Made by a program: the position numbers and the translations under genes. Shown piece after piece: positions 23,065 to 32,398 of a stretch of DNA of 64,000 bases. This stretch comes from Pseudomonas sp. SCA2728.1_7 (GTDB lineage Bacteria; Pseudomonadota; Gammaproteobacteria; Pseudomonadales; Pseudomonadaceae), in assembly GCF_018138145.1 (NCBI RefSeq), contig NZ_CP073104.1, forward strand, positions 1,550,001 through 1,614,000, in the 5' to 3' direction. The notes under the pieces are model-generated. The model saw only the letters and a program-made list of their open reading frames with translations. It was not told where the DNA came from and made no database searches. Position 1 is the stretch's first letter. Every line of letters starts with the position of its first letter.

Positions 23065-25107
23065 ATGTTCGCGCCGGCCAATGAAACCCACTTTGCCCTG
23101 ACCATCGAAGGTCTTTCTGCTGACTTTCAGGTATTCACCCTGCAAGGTCGCGAAGCCATCAGCCAGCCTTTTGTGTTCGAGGTGGAGCTGGTCAGTGAGC
23201 AGCCGTCGCTGGACCTCGAAACCCTGCTGCACAAACCGGCCTTCCTGCAGCTGTCGCCCGACGGCAGCGGCATTCACGGCCAGATCTACCGCGCCGCGCA
23301 AGGCGATTCCGGCAAACGCCTGACCCGTTATTCGGTGACCCTGCGCCCGCAACTGTCCTACCTGGCGCATCGCGTCAACCAGCGCATCTTCCAGAACCTC
23401 AGCGTGCCGAAAATCATCGGCAAGGTCCTCGAAGAGCACGGTATTCAAAGCAACGCCTACGAATTCAAGACCGGTTCGATCTATCCCGAGCGCATCTACT
23501 GCGTGCAGTACGATGAATCGGACCTGCATTTCATCCAGCGCCTGTGCGAGGAAGAAGGTATTCACTACCACTTCGAGCACACGGCAACGGCGCACAAACT
23601 GATCTTCGGCGATGACCAGACGGTGTTCCCGAAACTCAAGCCTGTGGCCTATCAGCAAGACTCCGGCATGGTCGCCAGCGACCCGGTGATCAAGCGCTTC
23701 GACCTGCGCCTGGAAACCCGTACCAGCCGCACCACCCGTCGCGATTACGACTTCGAAAAACCACGCCTCACCCTCGAAAGCGAAAACCGTGGCGACGCCC
23801 TGCCCGACCTCGAAGACTACGACTACCCGGGTCGTTTCATCGACCGCGAGCGCGGCAAACACCTGGCCAAGCGCGCCCTCGAACGTCATCGCAGCGACTT
23901 CCAGTTGGCCGAAGGCAAAAGCGATCAGCCATTGCTGGTCAGCGGCCACTTCCTTGCGCTCACCGCGCACCCGAAAGCCAAGTGGAATGACCTCTGGTTA
24001 CTGACCGAAGTCCACCACGAAGGCAAGCAGCCGCAAGTCCTCGAAGAGTCGGTAACCAGCGACACCACTGCACTCAAAGACGATTTCCATCAGGGCTATC
24101 GCAACCGCTTCCAGGCCACGCCGTGGGACGTGCCCAACCGCCCGCCCCTGCGCCACCCGAAACCGCGCATCCTCGGTAGCCAGAGCGCCGTGGTCACCGG
24201 CCCGAAAGGCGAAGAGATCCATTGCGACGAATACGGCCGCGTCAAAGTGCAGTTCCACTGGGACCGCGAAGGCCAGGCCGACGACAAAACCAGCTGCTGG
24301 CTGCGCGTCTCCAGCGCCTGGGCCGGCGCCCAGTATGGCGGCATCGCCATCCCACGCATCGGCATGGAAGTGCTGGTCACCTTCCTTGAAGGCGACCCCG
24401 ATCAACCGTTGATCAGCGGCTGCCTGTACCACAAGGAAAACACCGTCCCCTATCCACTGCCGGCGAACAAGACCCGCAGCACCTTCAAGACCCTCAGCTC
24501 CATGGGCGGTGGCGGCTACAACGAACTGCGCATCGAAGACAAAAAAGGTCAGGAGCAGATCTACCTGCACGCCCAGCGCGACTGGGACGAAAACGTCGAG
24601 CACGACCAGAAAATCCGCGTTGGCAACGAACGCCACGACACCGTCGAAAAGAACAGCTACAGCGAATTCAAGGCCGAAGAACACCACACCGTCTACGCCG
24701 ACCGCAAAGTCGAAACCCGCGCCAACGACCACCTGACCGTCGGCGTCAATCAGCACATCAAGATCGGCACCGGCCAGTTCATCGACGCCGGCCAGGAAAT
24801 CCACCTCAGCAGCGGCATGAAAGTGGTGATGGAAGCCGGCGCAGAGCTGACCCTGATCGGCGGCGGCAGCTTCATCAAGATCGACGCCGGCGGCGTGACC
24901 CTGAGCGGCCCGGTGATCAACATGAACTCCGGCGGCAGCCCCGGCAGCGGCACGGGCGCCGCCCCGCTGATGCCGGGCATCCTGAAACAAGCCGACGCCG
25001 ACAAGGCCGGCCAGGTCCTGACCCCGGCCCAGATCAACACCCTCAAACGCAACGCGCCGTTCTGCGAAGAATGCGAAAAATGCAAGGCAGGTGCCTGTGC
25101 CATCTGA
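23065..25107 (+). CDS. vgrG: type VI secretion spike protein VgrG (TssI)
   Basis: 680 residues. The gp27-like N-terminal part (about 1-370; FALTIEGLSADFQVFTLQGRE, YDESDLHFIQRLCEEEGIHYHF) is followed by the gp5 OB-fold (ILGSQSAVVTGPKGEEIHCDEYGRVKVQFHWDR) and a beta-helix needle built of short repeats. It trimerises as the puncturing tip. After the needle comes a ~40-residue tail with four cysteines (CEECEKCKAGAC), a possible metal site and adaptor-docking region. Its 3' end overlaps the DUF4123 gene by about 17 nt. Confidence 0.95.
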   Translation: MFAPANETHFALTIEGLSADFQVFTLQGREAISQPFVFEVELVSEQPSLDLETLLHKPAFLQLSPDGSGIHGQIYRAAQGDSGKRLTRYSVTLRPQLSYLAHRVNQRIFQNLSVPKIIGKVLEEHGIQSNAYEFKTGSIYPERIYCVQYDESDLHFIQRLCEEEGIHYHFEHTATAHKLIFGDDQTVFPKLKPVAYQQDSGMVASDPVIKRFDLRLETRTSRTTRRDYDFEKPRLTLESENRGDALPDLEDYDYPGRFIDRERGKHLAKRALERHRSDFQLAEGKSDQPLLVSGHFLALTAHPKAKWNDLWLLTEVHHEGKQPQVLEESVTSDTTALKDDFHQGYRNRFQATPWDVPNRPPLRHPKPRILGSQSAVVTGPKGEEIHCDEYGRVKVQFHWDREGQADDKTSCWLRVSSAWAGAQYGGIAIPRIGMEVLVTFLEGDPDQPLISGCLYHKENTVPYPLPANKTRSTFKTLSSMGGGGYNELRIEDKKGQEQIYLHAQRDWDENVEHDQKIRVGNERHDTVEKNSYSEFKAEEHHTVYADRKVETRANDHLTVGVNQHIKIGTGQFIDAGQEIHLSSGMKVVMEAGAELTLIGGGSFIKIDAGGVTLSGPVINMNSGGSPGSGTGAAPLMPGILKQADADKAGQVLTPAQINTLKRNAPFCEECEKCKAGACAI

Positions 25108-25834
25108 TCGAATTACGCCCAAGGATTGGCTGGCGCAACAGCCGTTGCAGACTGGCGAGCGTTTGTATCTGGTTATTAGTGCGGCGAGTGATTCCGACGC
25201 ACTGAAAAACCTCTATCTCACCGAACCCACCGCCCAGCTCATCCCGATCTGGGGCGGCACGCCCTACTCCACCTGGCAACCGGTGATGCCCTACGTCACC
25301 GAGCTCAAAGCCAATTCGGCATTCTTGCCGTGGATCGCTGAAACCGATGCTCTCGATTGGGGATGGTTGGCGGTGTCGCGTTCCGAGCCGAATGAAGTGT
25401 TCGAGCATCTGCGCAGTCTGACGCAGGTGAAGATGCCGGACGGGACCGAGGTGTTTTTCCGGTTTTGGGATGGGCGGCATATCTATCCGATTCTGCATGG
25501 GCTGGGGGAGAAGGCTGGGGAAGTGATGTCGATGTTTGAGCGGTATCTGATTAATGGGCAAGCGCTGGAGGTTGGGACGCGGGTTGTGCCGAAGGTGAAA
25601 GATTGGCCGTGGTGGGAGGTGCCGAAGCCGTTACTGGATGGCTTAGCCAAGGAAAATCCGACGACGCTGATCAGCAACTTGATGCAGTGGCTGGAAGAAG
25701 ACCGTCCGGACATTTACACCGCTTGGCCCGAAAACAACCTGAAGCTGAAAATCAGCCGTTTCGTGCGCCGTCCGGACGCACCGAAAAACCTTAAAGAAGC
25801 ACTGTTAAACCACCTGATTCTGGAGCAAGGCTGA
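25091..25834 (+). CDS. DUF4123 adaptor/chaperone for the RHS effector
   Basis: About 247 residues of the DUF4123 (Tap/Tec) family: GERLYLVISAASDSDALKNLY, AQLIPIWGGTPYSTWQPVMPYV, LDWGWLAVSRSEPNEVFEHLRSL, EVFFRFWDGRHIYPIL. These cytoplasmic adaptors load a specific effector onto its cognate VgrG and are not secreted. It starts at GTG 25091 (or GTG 25097) inside the vgrG 3' end and its stop overlaps the RHS start (TGATG). Base composition shifts towards AT from about 25,400, at the passage to the effector. Confidence 0.9.
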   Translation: MPVPSDRITPKDWLAQQPLQTGERLYLVISAASDSDALKNLYLTEPTAQLIPIWGGTPYSTWQPVMPYVTELKANSAFLPWIAETDALDWGWLAVSRSEPNEVFEHLRSLTQVKMPDGTEVFFRFWDGRHIYPILHGLGEKAGEVMSMFERYLINGQALEVGTRVVPKVKDWPWWEVPKPLLDGLAKENPTTLISNLMQWLEEDRPDIYTAWPENNLKLKISRFVRRPDAPKNLKEALLNHLILEQG

Positions 25835-28800
25835 TGGTCGCAAAGGAACGCATTGCCTTCGTTGACAACCAACTGAAGAATTTCAAGAACAGCCTGACGA
25901 TTTACCAGAAGCAAACCCATTCCTGGTACGCAAGTCTGGCTGATGAAGTCAGCCACAAGACCGATAAACCTTCCCTGCTGGGTATGGAACGGATCCTCAA
26001 AGCCGGCAGATCCTCGACCGCGGTAAGCATGACAGATGACAATTTCAGCGTCGTGGCTCAATGCCCGCTGAAAGGCCCTATGCTGATCGAGAGCAAATTC
26101 GAATCTCTTTATGATATTCCCGTGGGGAATATTGAAGTCGAGATCGTTCCAGAGGGTGGCGGCGCCATCAACAAGGTCAAGCTTGATGCTCAGGGTAAAG
26201 CCAGTTGGTCAGGTGGGGTCCCGGGTAAAAAATACGTAATCCGTGTTCATAACGAAGTAACGCCAGCGCAGATTGACACACTGTTTGACTCGTACAAGGG
26301 ACTCAACAGTGAACTCGAAGGTTTTCTGCGCAACAAATGGACCGGGCCTGGCGGATATCGCCAGCAGTGGTCAAGCCTATCTCTTTCCGGCACGGTCATG
26401 GCTATTGGTAGCGGCATCCTTGACGGTGGTTGGGAGGCAATTAAAGGCGTTTGGGATGGGATCAAACTTGTCCTGGATATCCTTCAGGACCCCGGCAAGT
26501 TTGGTAAAAAACTCGGCGAAGGTGCACAAGAGCTTATCGAAGTAGCAAAAACCGCCCCTGAAGTCATGAAAAAGGCCATGCTTTTGGCCAGTGACGAAGC
26601 AGCGCTTTTCCTGATGATGCATACAGCGGTTATTTGGCTGGCTAGCTTGCCCCCAATGAAAACAGCAGGTGATGCCGCGAAAATGACTACGGCGGCAGTC
26701 GTCGGCATTGCCATCGATATCGTCATCTCGATCGTTTTGACGGTGGCCGCTGAAGGAACTGGCCTGATTTATCTGGTCGCACGCATAAAGAAATATGGAG
26801 AAATCGTCCTCAACGCCGTAGTTAATTTTGTTAAGTCGATCTTCGAAATTATTAAGGGCTTCATGGCATACGTTACCAAGTATGTTCCAGTTGCGGCGCG
26901 CGGAATAGGAAGGCAGATTAAGCAAGGAACAGTGCAAGTTCGCTTCGATGGAAAATCGAATGCTCGGATAGGAACTGCGGCGCACGCTGACGATGCATCT
27001 AGACAAGCCACGACCCCCGCTAATAAAAGCGCGGAGCCTGTGTCCTGTACGCGCGTCGACAAGTGCCCGGTTTCGATGGTTACCGGCGAAGAGTTATTGA
27101 CGCTGACCGACGGTCAACTCGACGGGCTACTGCCATTTGAGTGGACGCGTCTCTACAGAACCAGCGCGGTGGAAATCGACTGCGGCTTGGGTTATGGCTG
27201 GAGCCATGCCTTGGCTCATCGCATCGAAATCAATGGCGATGAAGTCACCTGGACCGACCACGAAAACCGCTCAACCCCCTTCCCACTTCCAACCGAACAA
27301 CGCCCGGCCATCACCAACAGCCTCTCGCGCGCGGCAATTTTCCTCGGTGACGATCCATCGGAACTGATTCTGGCCCAAGCCGGCAAGCGACCATCGTTCT
27401 ACCACTTCCGCTTTAACAGCAAAGGCGCCACCCTGATCGCCATTAGCGACAGCTATGGCAATAGACTGCACGTCACACGCGATATCCATGGTCGTATCAA
27501 ACGCCTCGACAACGGCGCCGGTCGCGCCTTGCTTCTGCGCTACGACCGAAAACACATCGTCGCGATCGACTATCAGCAGTTCCTGCCCGCGGATAATCTG
27601 GAAGACGCCTGGAATACGGTGCAAACGCTGGTCACCTACAGCTATGACACTCAGCATCGTCTGATCGAGGCGAAGAACGCGGCCGGTGAAGCCGAACATT
27701 ATCGCTACAACGAACAGCACGTCATTCTCGAGCGGCAACTGGCGGGCGGCGCTGCGTTCTACTGGGAGTGGGAGAACGAAGGCAAACTGTCTCGTTGCAC
27801 ACATCACTGGGCCAACTTCTCGCAGATGGAGGCGCACTACGCCTGGGATGACAAAGGCAGCGTGACTGTCACCAACGCCGACGGCAGCGAAGAGGTGTAC
27901 ACCCACGATGATCAGGCACGACTGATCAGCAAGATCGACCCGGACGGTGCCGAGCATCTCAAGGCCTACAACGACAAAGGCCAATTGATCGCGGAAAAGG
28001 ATCCGTTGGGTGCCGTCACCGAGTACCGCTACAACGACAACGGCTTGATGACTGCCGTCATCCCGCCGGAAGACGAAGCCACCACGTATGAATACGTCAA
28101 CGGTTTCGTCAGTGATGTTCATCGCGGCAAAGCCAGTTGGAAGTACCAACGCAACCGTCAAGGCGATATCACCCAGCAAATCGATCCGGACGGCAATGCC
28201 ACGCTATACAGCTACGACGGCCAGGGGCGTCTGCTGGAGATTCGCCACCCGGACGGCAGCCGTCATCAACTCGGCTGGAACAACCTCGGCCAGTTGCTGG
28301 AAGAACGCCTACCCGATGGCGGCCAGCGCAAGTATCGCTACGACGCGCTGGGTCGGCAGATTACCCGCCAGGAAGAGTCCGGCGCCATTACCCAATACCA
28401 GTGGGACGCCGCTAATCGCCTCGCCCAAGTTACACTGCCGGGCGGTGCAACCCGTGCGTTTACCTATAACGCCTACGGTAATGTCACCGCTGAACGCGAT
28501 GAACTCGGCCGCATCACTCGGTACGAATACGCCGACAACCTGCATCTGGTCTGCAGCCGCATCAATCCGGACGGCAGCCAACTTCGCTATCGCTATGACA
28601 ACTCTCGTCTGCTGCTGACTGAAATCGAAAACGAGCGCGGCGAGCAATACCACCTCGACTACTACGCGAACGGCCTGATCCAGCAGGAAACAGGCTTCGA
28701 CGGTCGTCGCACGGCTTACGAGTATGACCTCAACGGCCAACTGCTGAAGAAAACCGAGTTCGGCGACGATGGCAGCGAACTGGTCACTGAGTATCAGCGC

Positions 28801-30519
28801 GATGCGGCTGGCCGGCTGCTGGTGAAAACCCTGGCCGATGGCGAAGAAATCCACTACAGCTACGACGCCCTCGGTCGCCTCGTAAACGTCGATGACGGCA
28901 ACTGGCCGCTCGCCTACAAATACGACCTGCAAGACCGCCTCATCGAAGAACACCAAGGTTGGGGCACCCTGCGCTACGAGTACGATAGCGTTGGTCAGCT
29001 CAAACACTGCCGCCTCCCTGACGGCAGCAAACTCGATTACCGTCACCAACCGGGCGGACAACTGAGCAGCATCGACCTCAATGGCTCGCGCCTGACCTCT
29101 CACCAGTTCAGTGCTGGGCGCGAACAAAAACGTCAGCAAGGTTTGCTGCTCAGCCAATACCAGTACGACGAACAAGGCCGCCTGCAAGCCCACACTGTTG
29201 GCCAGCGAGACAAGAACCTGTTCCAGCGTCGTTATAATTACGATGCCAACGGCAACCTCGCTGGCATTGATGACAGCCGCAAAGGCAATCGCAGCTACCA
29301 CTACGACCCGCTCGATCGACTCATCAGCGTGCGCGGTGCTACTCCGGAAAGCTTCGCCCATGACCCGGCGGGCAACCTGCTGGGCCAAAACAATGAAGGC
29401 ACAGCAAACCTCGCCAACGTCAAAGGCAACCGCCTGCTGATGCAGGGTGATCGTCACTACGAGTACGACGCGTACGGCAACCTGAGTCGCGAACGCCGTG
29501 GCACAGGACAGAAACTCGTCACCGAGTATCGTTACGACTGCCAGCACCGCTTGATCGGCGTTAGCCTACCGGGTGGCAGCACTGCAACCTACAAGTACGA
29601 TGCCTTCGGTCGACGTATAGAAAAAACCGTCGACGGCCACATCACCGAATTCCTGTGGCAAGGCGAACGCCTGATTGCCGAAAGCGCCGAAAACCGTTAC
29701 CGCAGTTACATCTACGAACCGGGCAGCTTCCGCCCATTGGCGATGCTCGATGGCGAAGGCCCACGTAAAGCAACGCCGTTCTATTACCAACTCGACCACC
29801 TCGGCACACCGCAGGAGCTCACCGACTACAGCGGCGAGATCATGTGGTCGGCGAAGTACCGAGCCTACGGTAATCTCGCCGCGCTGGACGTCAGCGAGAT
29901 CGATAACCCGTTGCGGTTCCAGGGTCAGTATTTCGATGCCGAGACAGGGTTACATTACAACCGGCACCGCTACTACAATCCGGGAACTGGACGGTTTTTG
30001 ACTCCGGATCCGATCAAACTTGCAGGTGGTTTGAATAGCTACCAGTACGTGCCGAACCCTACGGGGTGGGTGGATCCGTTGGGGCTAGCAAGTAAAGAGT
30101 GTGATGAGCCTGAACCCTATAACAACTCCGCTCATAACGCCGCCAAATACGAAGCCATGAAGCGTGATCTTAGAACGACTGAGGCTGCGAATCCCTTAGT
30201 CGAAAGTTTGCGGGCCACTGGTGATCTTCCCCCAAATTACGTTACAAAAGCTCAGGCAACACAAAGCGGATGGAAAAAAGGTAAAGCAGTCAACAATAGC
30301 GTTCCTGGCGGGCAGCTAGGCGGTGATGTTTTTTACAATGATACAAACGTACTTCCTTCAGCCCCCGGCCGAACCTGGTATGAAGCTGACGTCGGTCTCA
30401 ATAACACGATGTCGCGGAGCAATCAGCCGGGGACCAGGCTACTCTACTCAGATGACGGACTCCTCTACATAACTAGTGATCATTACGAAACTGTTACCCC
30501 TATTGGAAAGTGGAAGTGA
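25834..30519 (+). CDS. RHS-repeat type VI effector with C-terminal barnase-type RNase
   Basis: 1561 residues. The N-terminal ~390 contain a beta-rich stretch and hydrophobic helices (about 245-315, including IAIDIVISIVLTVAAEG), without a recognisable PAAR motif. YD/RHS repeats run from about 400 to 1400 and form the encapsulating shell, closing with the core motif GLHYNRHRYYNPGTGRFLT and DPLGL near 1413-1417. The last ~145 residues match barnase: LPPNYVTKAQ, GGDVFYND, GRTWYEAD, TRLLYSDDG, TSDHYETVTP. The catalytic set of barnase is kept (Glu about 1517, Arg about 1528 and 1535, His about 1550), so an RNA-cleaving toxin is expected. The start overlaps the DUF4123 gene; barstar follows by 6 nt. 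Confidence 0.95.
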   Translation: MVAKERIAFVDNQLKNFKNSLTIYQKQTHSWYASLADEVSHKTDKPSLLGMERILKAGRSSTAVSMTDDNFSVVAQCPLKGPMLIESKFESLYDIPVGNIEVEIVPEGGGAINKVKLDAQGKASWSGGVPGKKYVIRVHNEVTPAQIDTLFDSYKGLNSELEGFLRNKWTGPGGYRQQWSSLSLSGTVMAIGSGILDGGWEAIKGVWDGIKLVLDILQDPGKFGKKLGEGAQELIEVAKTAPEVMKKAMLLASDEAALFLMMHTAVIWLASLPPMKTAGDAAKMTTAAVVGIAIDIVISIVLTVAAEGTGLIYLVARIKKYGEIVLNAVVNFVKSIFEIIKGFMAYVTKYVPVAARGIGRQIKQGTVQVRFDGKSNARIGTAAHADDASRQATTPANKSAEPVSCTRVDKCPVSMVTGEELLTLTDGQLDGLLPFEWTRLYRTSAVEIDCGLGYGWSHALAHRIEINGDEVTWTDHENRSTPFPLPTEQRPAITNSLSRAAIFLGDDPSELILAQAGKRPSFYHFRFNSKGATLIAISDSYGNRLHVTRDIHGRIKRLDNGAGRALLLRYDRKHIVAIDYQQFLPADNLEDAWNTVQTLVTYSYDTQHRLIEAKNAAGEAEHYRYNEQHVILERQLAGGAAFYWEWENEGKLSRCTHHWANFSQMEAHYAWDDKGSVTVTNADGSEEVYTHDDQARLISKIDPDGAEHLKAYNDKGQLIAEKDPLGAVTEYRYNDNGLMTAVIPPEDEATTYEYVNGFVSDVHRGKASWKYQRNRQGDITQQIDPDGNATLYSYDGQGRLLEIRHPDGSRHQLGWNNLGQLLEERLPDGGQRKYRYDALGRQITRQEESGAITQYQWDAANRLAQVTLPGGATRAFTYNAYGNVTAERDELGRITRYEYADNLHLVCSRINPDGSQLRYRYDNSRLLLTEIENERGEQYHLDYYANGLIQQETGFDGRRTAYEYDLNGQLLKKTEFGDDGSELVTEYQRDAAGRLLVKTLADGEEIHYSYDALGRLVNVDDGNWPLAYKYDLQDRLIEEHQGWGTLRYEYDSVGQLKHCRLPDGSKLDYRHQPGGQLSSIDLNGSRLTSHQFSAGREQKRQQGLLLSQYQYDEQGRLQAHTVGQRDKNLFQRRYNYDANGNLAGIDDSRKGNRSYHYDPLDRLISVRGATPESFAHDPAGNLLGQNNEGTANLANVKGNRLLMQGDRHYEYDAYGNLSRERRGTGQKLVTEYRYDCQHRLIGVSLPGGSTATYKYDAFGRRIEKTVDGHITEFLWQGERLIAESAENRYRSYIYEPGSFRPLAMLDGEGPRKATPFYYQLDHLGTPQELTDYSGEIMWSAKYRAYGNLAALDVSEIDNPLRFQGQYFDAETGLHYNRHRYYNPGTGRFLTPDPIKLAGGLNSYQYVPNPTGWVDPLGLASKECDEPEPYNNSAHNAAKYEAMKRDLRTTEAANPLVESLRATGDLPPNYVTKAQATQSGWKKGKAVNNSVPGGQLGGDVFYNDTNVLPSAPGRTWYEADVGLNNTMSRSNQPGTRLLYSDDGLLYITSDHYETVTPIGKWK

Positions 30520-30525
30520 ATCAAA

Positions 30526-30813
30526 ATGATAGTTGAGCTTGATGGATTGTCCATCTCATCTGAGCAAGAATTCCATAAGCGGATAGCGTCTGCTTTTTCT
30601 GTTACTCAATACTATGGAAATAATCTTAATGCGCTTTGGGATCTACTCAGCACCGATGTAGAGCGCCCAATTGAATTAATTTGGACAAACTCAAAACATT
30701 CAGAAGAACTAATGGGCGACTCATATAGAAAAATATTAATTATTCTTGATCGAGTCAAAACTCAAGATGAAAACTTTGGACTGGATGAGAAATTTAGTTA
30801 CCAACTGAAATAG
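30526..30813 (+). CDS. barstar-family immunity protein
   Basis: 95 residues resembling barstar: an opening strand (MIVELDGLSISSEQEFHKRI), then YYGNNLNALWDLLSTDVERPIELIW, which is the barstar signature helix-loop that plugs the barnase active site, then DRVKTQDENFGL. Cytoplasmic. It starts 6 nt after the RHS stop, so it is co-expressed, and protects the producer from the RNase tip. AT-rich compared with the RHS core, as usual for swapped tip/immunity modules. Confidence 0.93.
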   Translation: MIVELDGLSISSEQEFHKRIASAFSVTQYYGNNLNALWDLLSTDVERPIELIWTNSKHSEELMGDSYRKILIILDRVKTQDENFGLDEKFSYQLK

Positions 30814-30823
30814 TAAAGCTGTA

Positions 30824-30871
30824 AACGGGGAGCAGACCACGTTTTATTTTGTCTGAAGGTGGTCTGTCCCT
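30824..30871. repeat. inter-module palindrome GGGGAgCAGACCAC ... GTGGTCTGTCCC
   Basis: CAGACCAC (30833-30840) pairs with GTGGTCTG (30859-30866), extended by GGGGA/TCCC. It sits between the barstar gene and the displaced RHS tip. Relatives appear at 32293, 32836 and 32907. Confidence 0.75.
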
Positions 30872-30880
30872 GAATAACAC

Positions 30881-31807
30881 CGCAGCTACATCTACGAACC
30901 TGGCAGTTTCCGCCCATTGGCGATGCTCGATGGCCCACGTAAAGCCACGCCGTTCTATTACCAACTCGACCAACTCGGCACACCGCAGGAGCTCACCGAC
31001 TACAGTGGTGAAATCATGTGGTCGGCGAAGTACCGAGCCTACGGTAACCTCGCAGCGCTGGACGTCAGCGAGATCGATAACCCATTGCGCTTCCAGGGTC
31101 AGTATTTCGATACCGAATCAGGGTTACATTACAACCGCCACCGCTACTACAATCCGGGGACTGGACGGTTTTTGACGCCGGATCCGATAAAGTTAGTCGG
31201 TGGATTGAACGGTTACCAATACGTGCCGAATCCAACGGGCTGGGTAGATCCGCTAGGTTTAAATTGTACGCCAGGACAATGTCCTGATGCCGAGCCTCCC
31301 AAATGGACTGAAAATTCAGTATTTAATAAATACCCAAAGAAAACGGTCATAAAAACCTCTGGGCCAGAGGAACAAGCCGCTTTCCTACAAGAACATTTGC
31401 CTGGACTGCCTAAGGAGCAGGCTCAAATGATCCTTGAACAATCGTATAAAAAAGGAACGTCCGTTGTCATCGGCGGAAGTCGAGTAAGGGGGGACAGTCA
31501 CCCCGGTAGCGACTTGGATGTTGGATTCGGAGATGTCAATGCAAATAAAGCCGGCAAAATACTTAAAGACCTTAAAAAATCATTTGAGGGAAAGGAAGGC
31601 TTTTTGTCGCTCGAAGAAACTAAAATCGCGCCCGGCAACAAAACTGCATCCATTGAAGAAATAAAATCTCCAGAAGAATTTTTCCAACGCTCAGGTAAAC
31701 GTTCTAAGCAGGATCAGAAAGCAGGTGAAGCTTATAGACCATCGGGTTCAATAACGCTTAAAGAGGATGGTACGATCACGCTTATACCACCTGGAGAATT
31801 TCCATGA
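30881..31807 (+). pseudogene. displaced RHS tip with nucleotidyltransferase-like toxin domain
   Basis: From 30881 to 31261 the DNA repeats the 3' end of the main RHS core (29701-30087) in frame with few changes and one 6-bp deletion, up to the same DPLGL. A TAA at 30875 closes the frame just upstream and no start codon fits, so it is a silent 308-codon cassette. The unique part (about 182 residues) contains VVIGGSRVRGDSHPGSDLDVGF, the G-S-x-x-G-D...D-x-D signature of polymerase-beta-type nucleotidyltransferases such as MNT-like toxins. Homologous recombination in the shared core would give a complete RHS protein with this tip. It ends with ATGA overlapping the next gene. Confidence 0.88.
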
Positions 31808-32235
31808 TTTTTAAATCAGCCGGCACAGAAGTCAATCTAAACACGGTCACTTACAGGAGCCTTGGCTTCGGTGAGAAATCAATTCTCGAAACAAAAAAAT
31901 ACGAAATGACGATAAACAACGATGAGTTCCCGGAAAACTTCATCAACCATGCAAACTCTTTTATTGCCGAATGCAAAATTGATGACTCTGAGCAAGGCTA
32001 CGCTGACATTCCCGAACTAAAAAAAATAGGCTACCCAGCCTTTAATGAAATTTTAAACGACCATCACAACTTGGCTGCCAGCCTTATAAAAGATTATCTT
32101 TACTTCGAGCTTTTTTACTTCCTATTCCCCAACTCAAGAGAACTTAAGTTGGTTATTAACAGTATCGAAGACATAAAATCAGATGGAAGATCAATTACAA
32201 TCACGGGCGACACGTATCCAGTTCAGAAAATTTAG
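31804..32235 (+). CDS. probable immunity protein for the displaced nucleotidyltransferase tip
   Basis: 143 residues, family not recognised. Acidic and soluble, with a helical centre (AFNEILNDHHNLAASLIKDYLYFELFYFLF) and a terminal strand-rich part. GGAG lies 6 nt before the ATG, which overlaps the toxin stop (ATGA). Position immediately after a toxin tip, AT-rich composition and size are what make immunity likely; there is no sequence-based proof. Confidence 0.7.
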   Translation: MIFKSAGTEVNLNTVTYRSLGFGEKSILETKKYEMTINNDEFPENFINHANSFIAECKIDDSEQGYADIPELKKIGYPAFNEILNDHHNLAASLIKDYLYFELFYFLFPNSRELKLVINSIEDIKSDGRSITITGDTYPVQKI

Positions 32236-32292
32236 AAAATCAAACCTACAACTCAAATGAGAAAAACTACAATTGTAATGACAAAAAAACCA

Positions 32293-32341
32293 GAAAAGGG
32301 GATAGATTTATTTTCTACAAACTGAAAATAAATCCGCCACT
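32293..32341. repeat. inter-module palindrome GGGGATAGATTTATTTTC ... GAAAATAAATCCGCC
   Basis: Arms around TACAAACT form a long, slightly decayed hairpin. The same sequence recurs almost exactly at 32907-32951. It lies between the 143-residue gene and the next orphan gene. Confidence 0.75.
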
Positions 32342-32398
32342 TTTTTCTGTATTATTGGAATCTTTGCCTGTCTAACGCGCGAGAACTGAAGATCCTCA

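Noticed and set aside
22458..25107. Prophage tail genes
   Set aside because: Hcp and VgrG resemble phage tail tube and spike, but no capsid, terminase, integrase or lysis genes are near and the DUF4123-RHS-immunity genes are typical of type VI secretion.
30917..31807. An independent small protein gene starting at TTG 30917 or ATG 30923
   Set aside because: The sequence from 30881 is a repeat of the RHS core in frame, starting mid-domain with a stop just before it and no ribosome-binding site. A displaced cassette explains it better.
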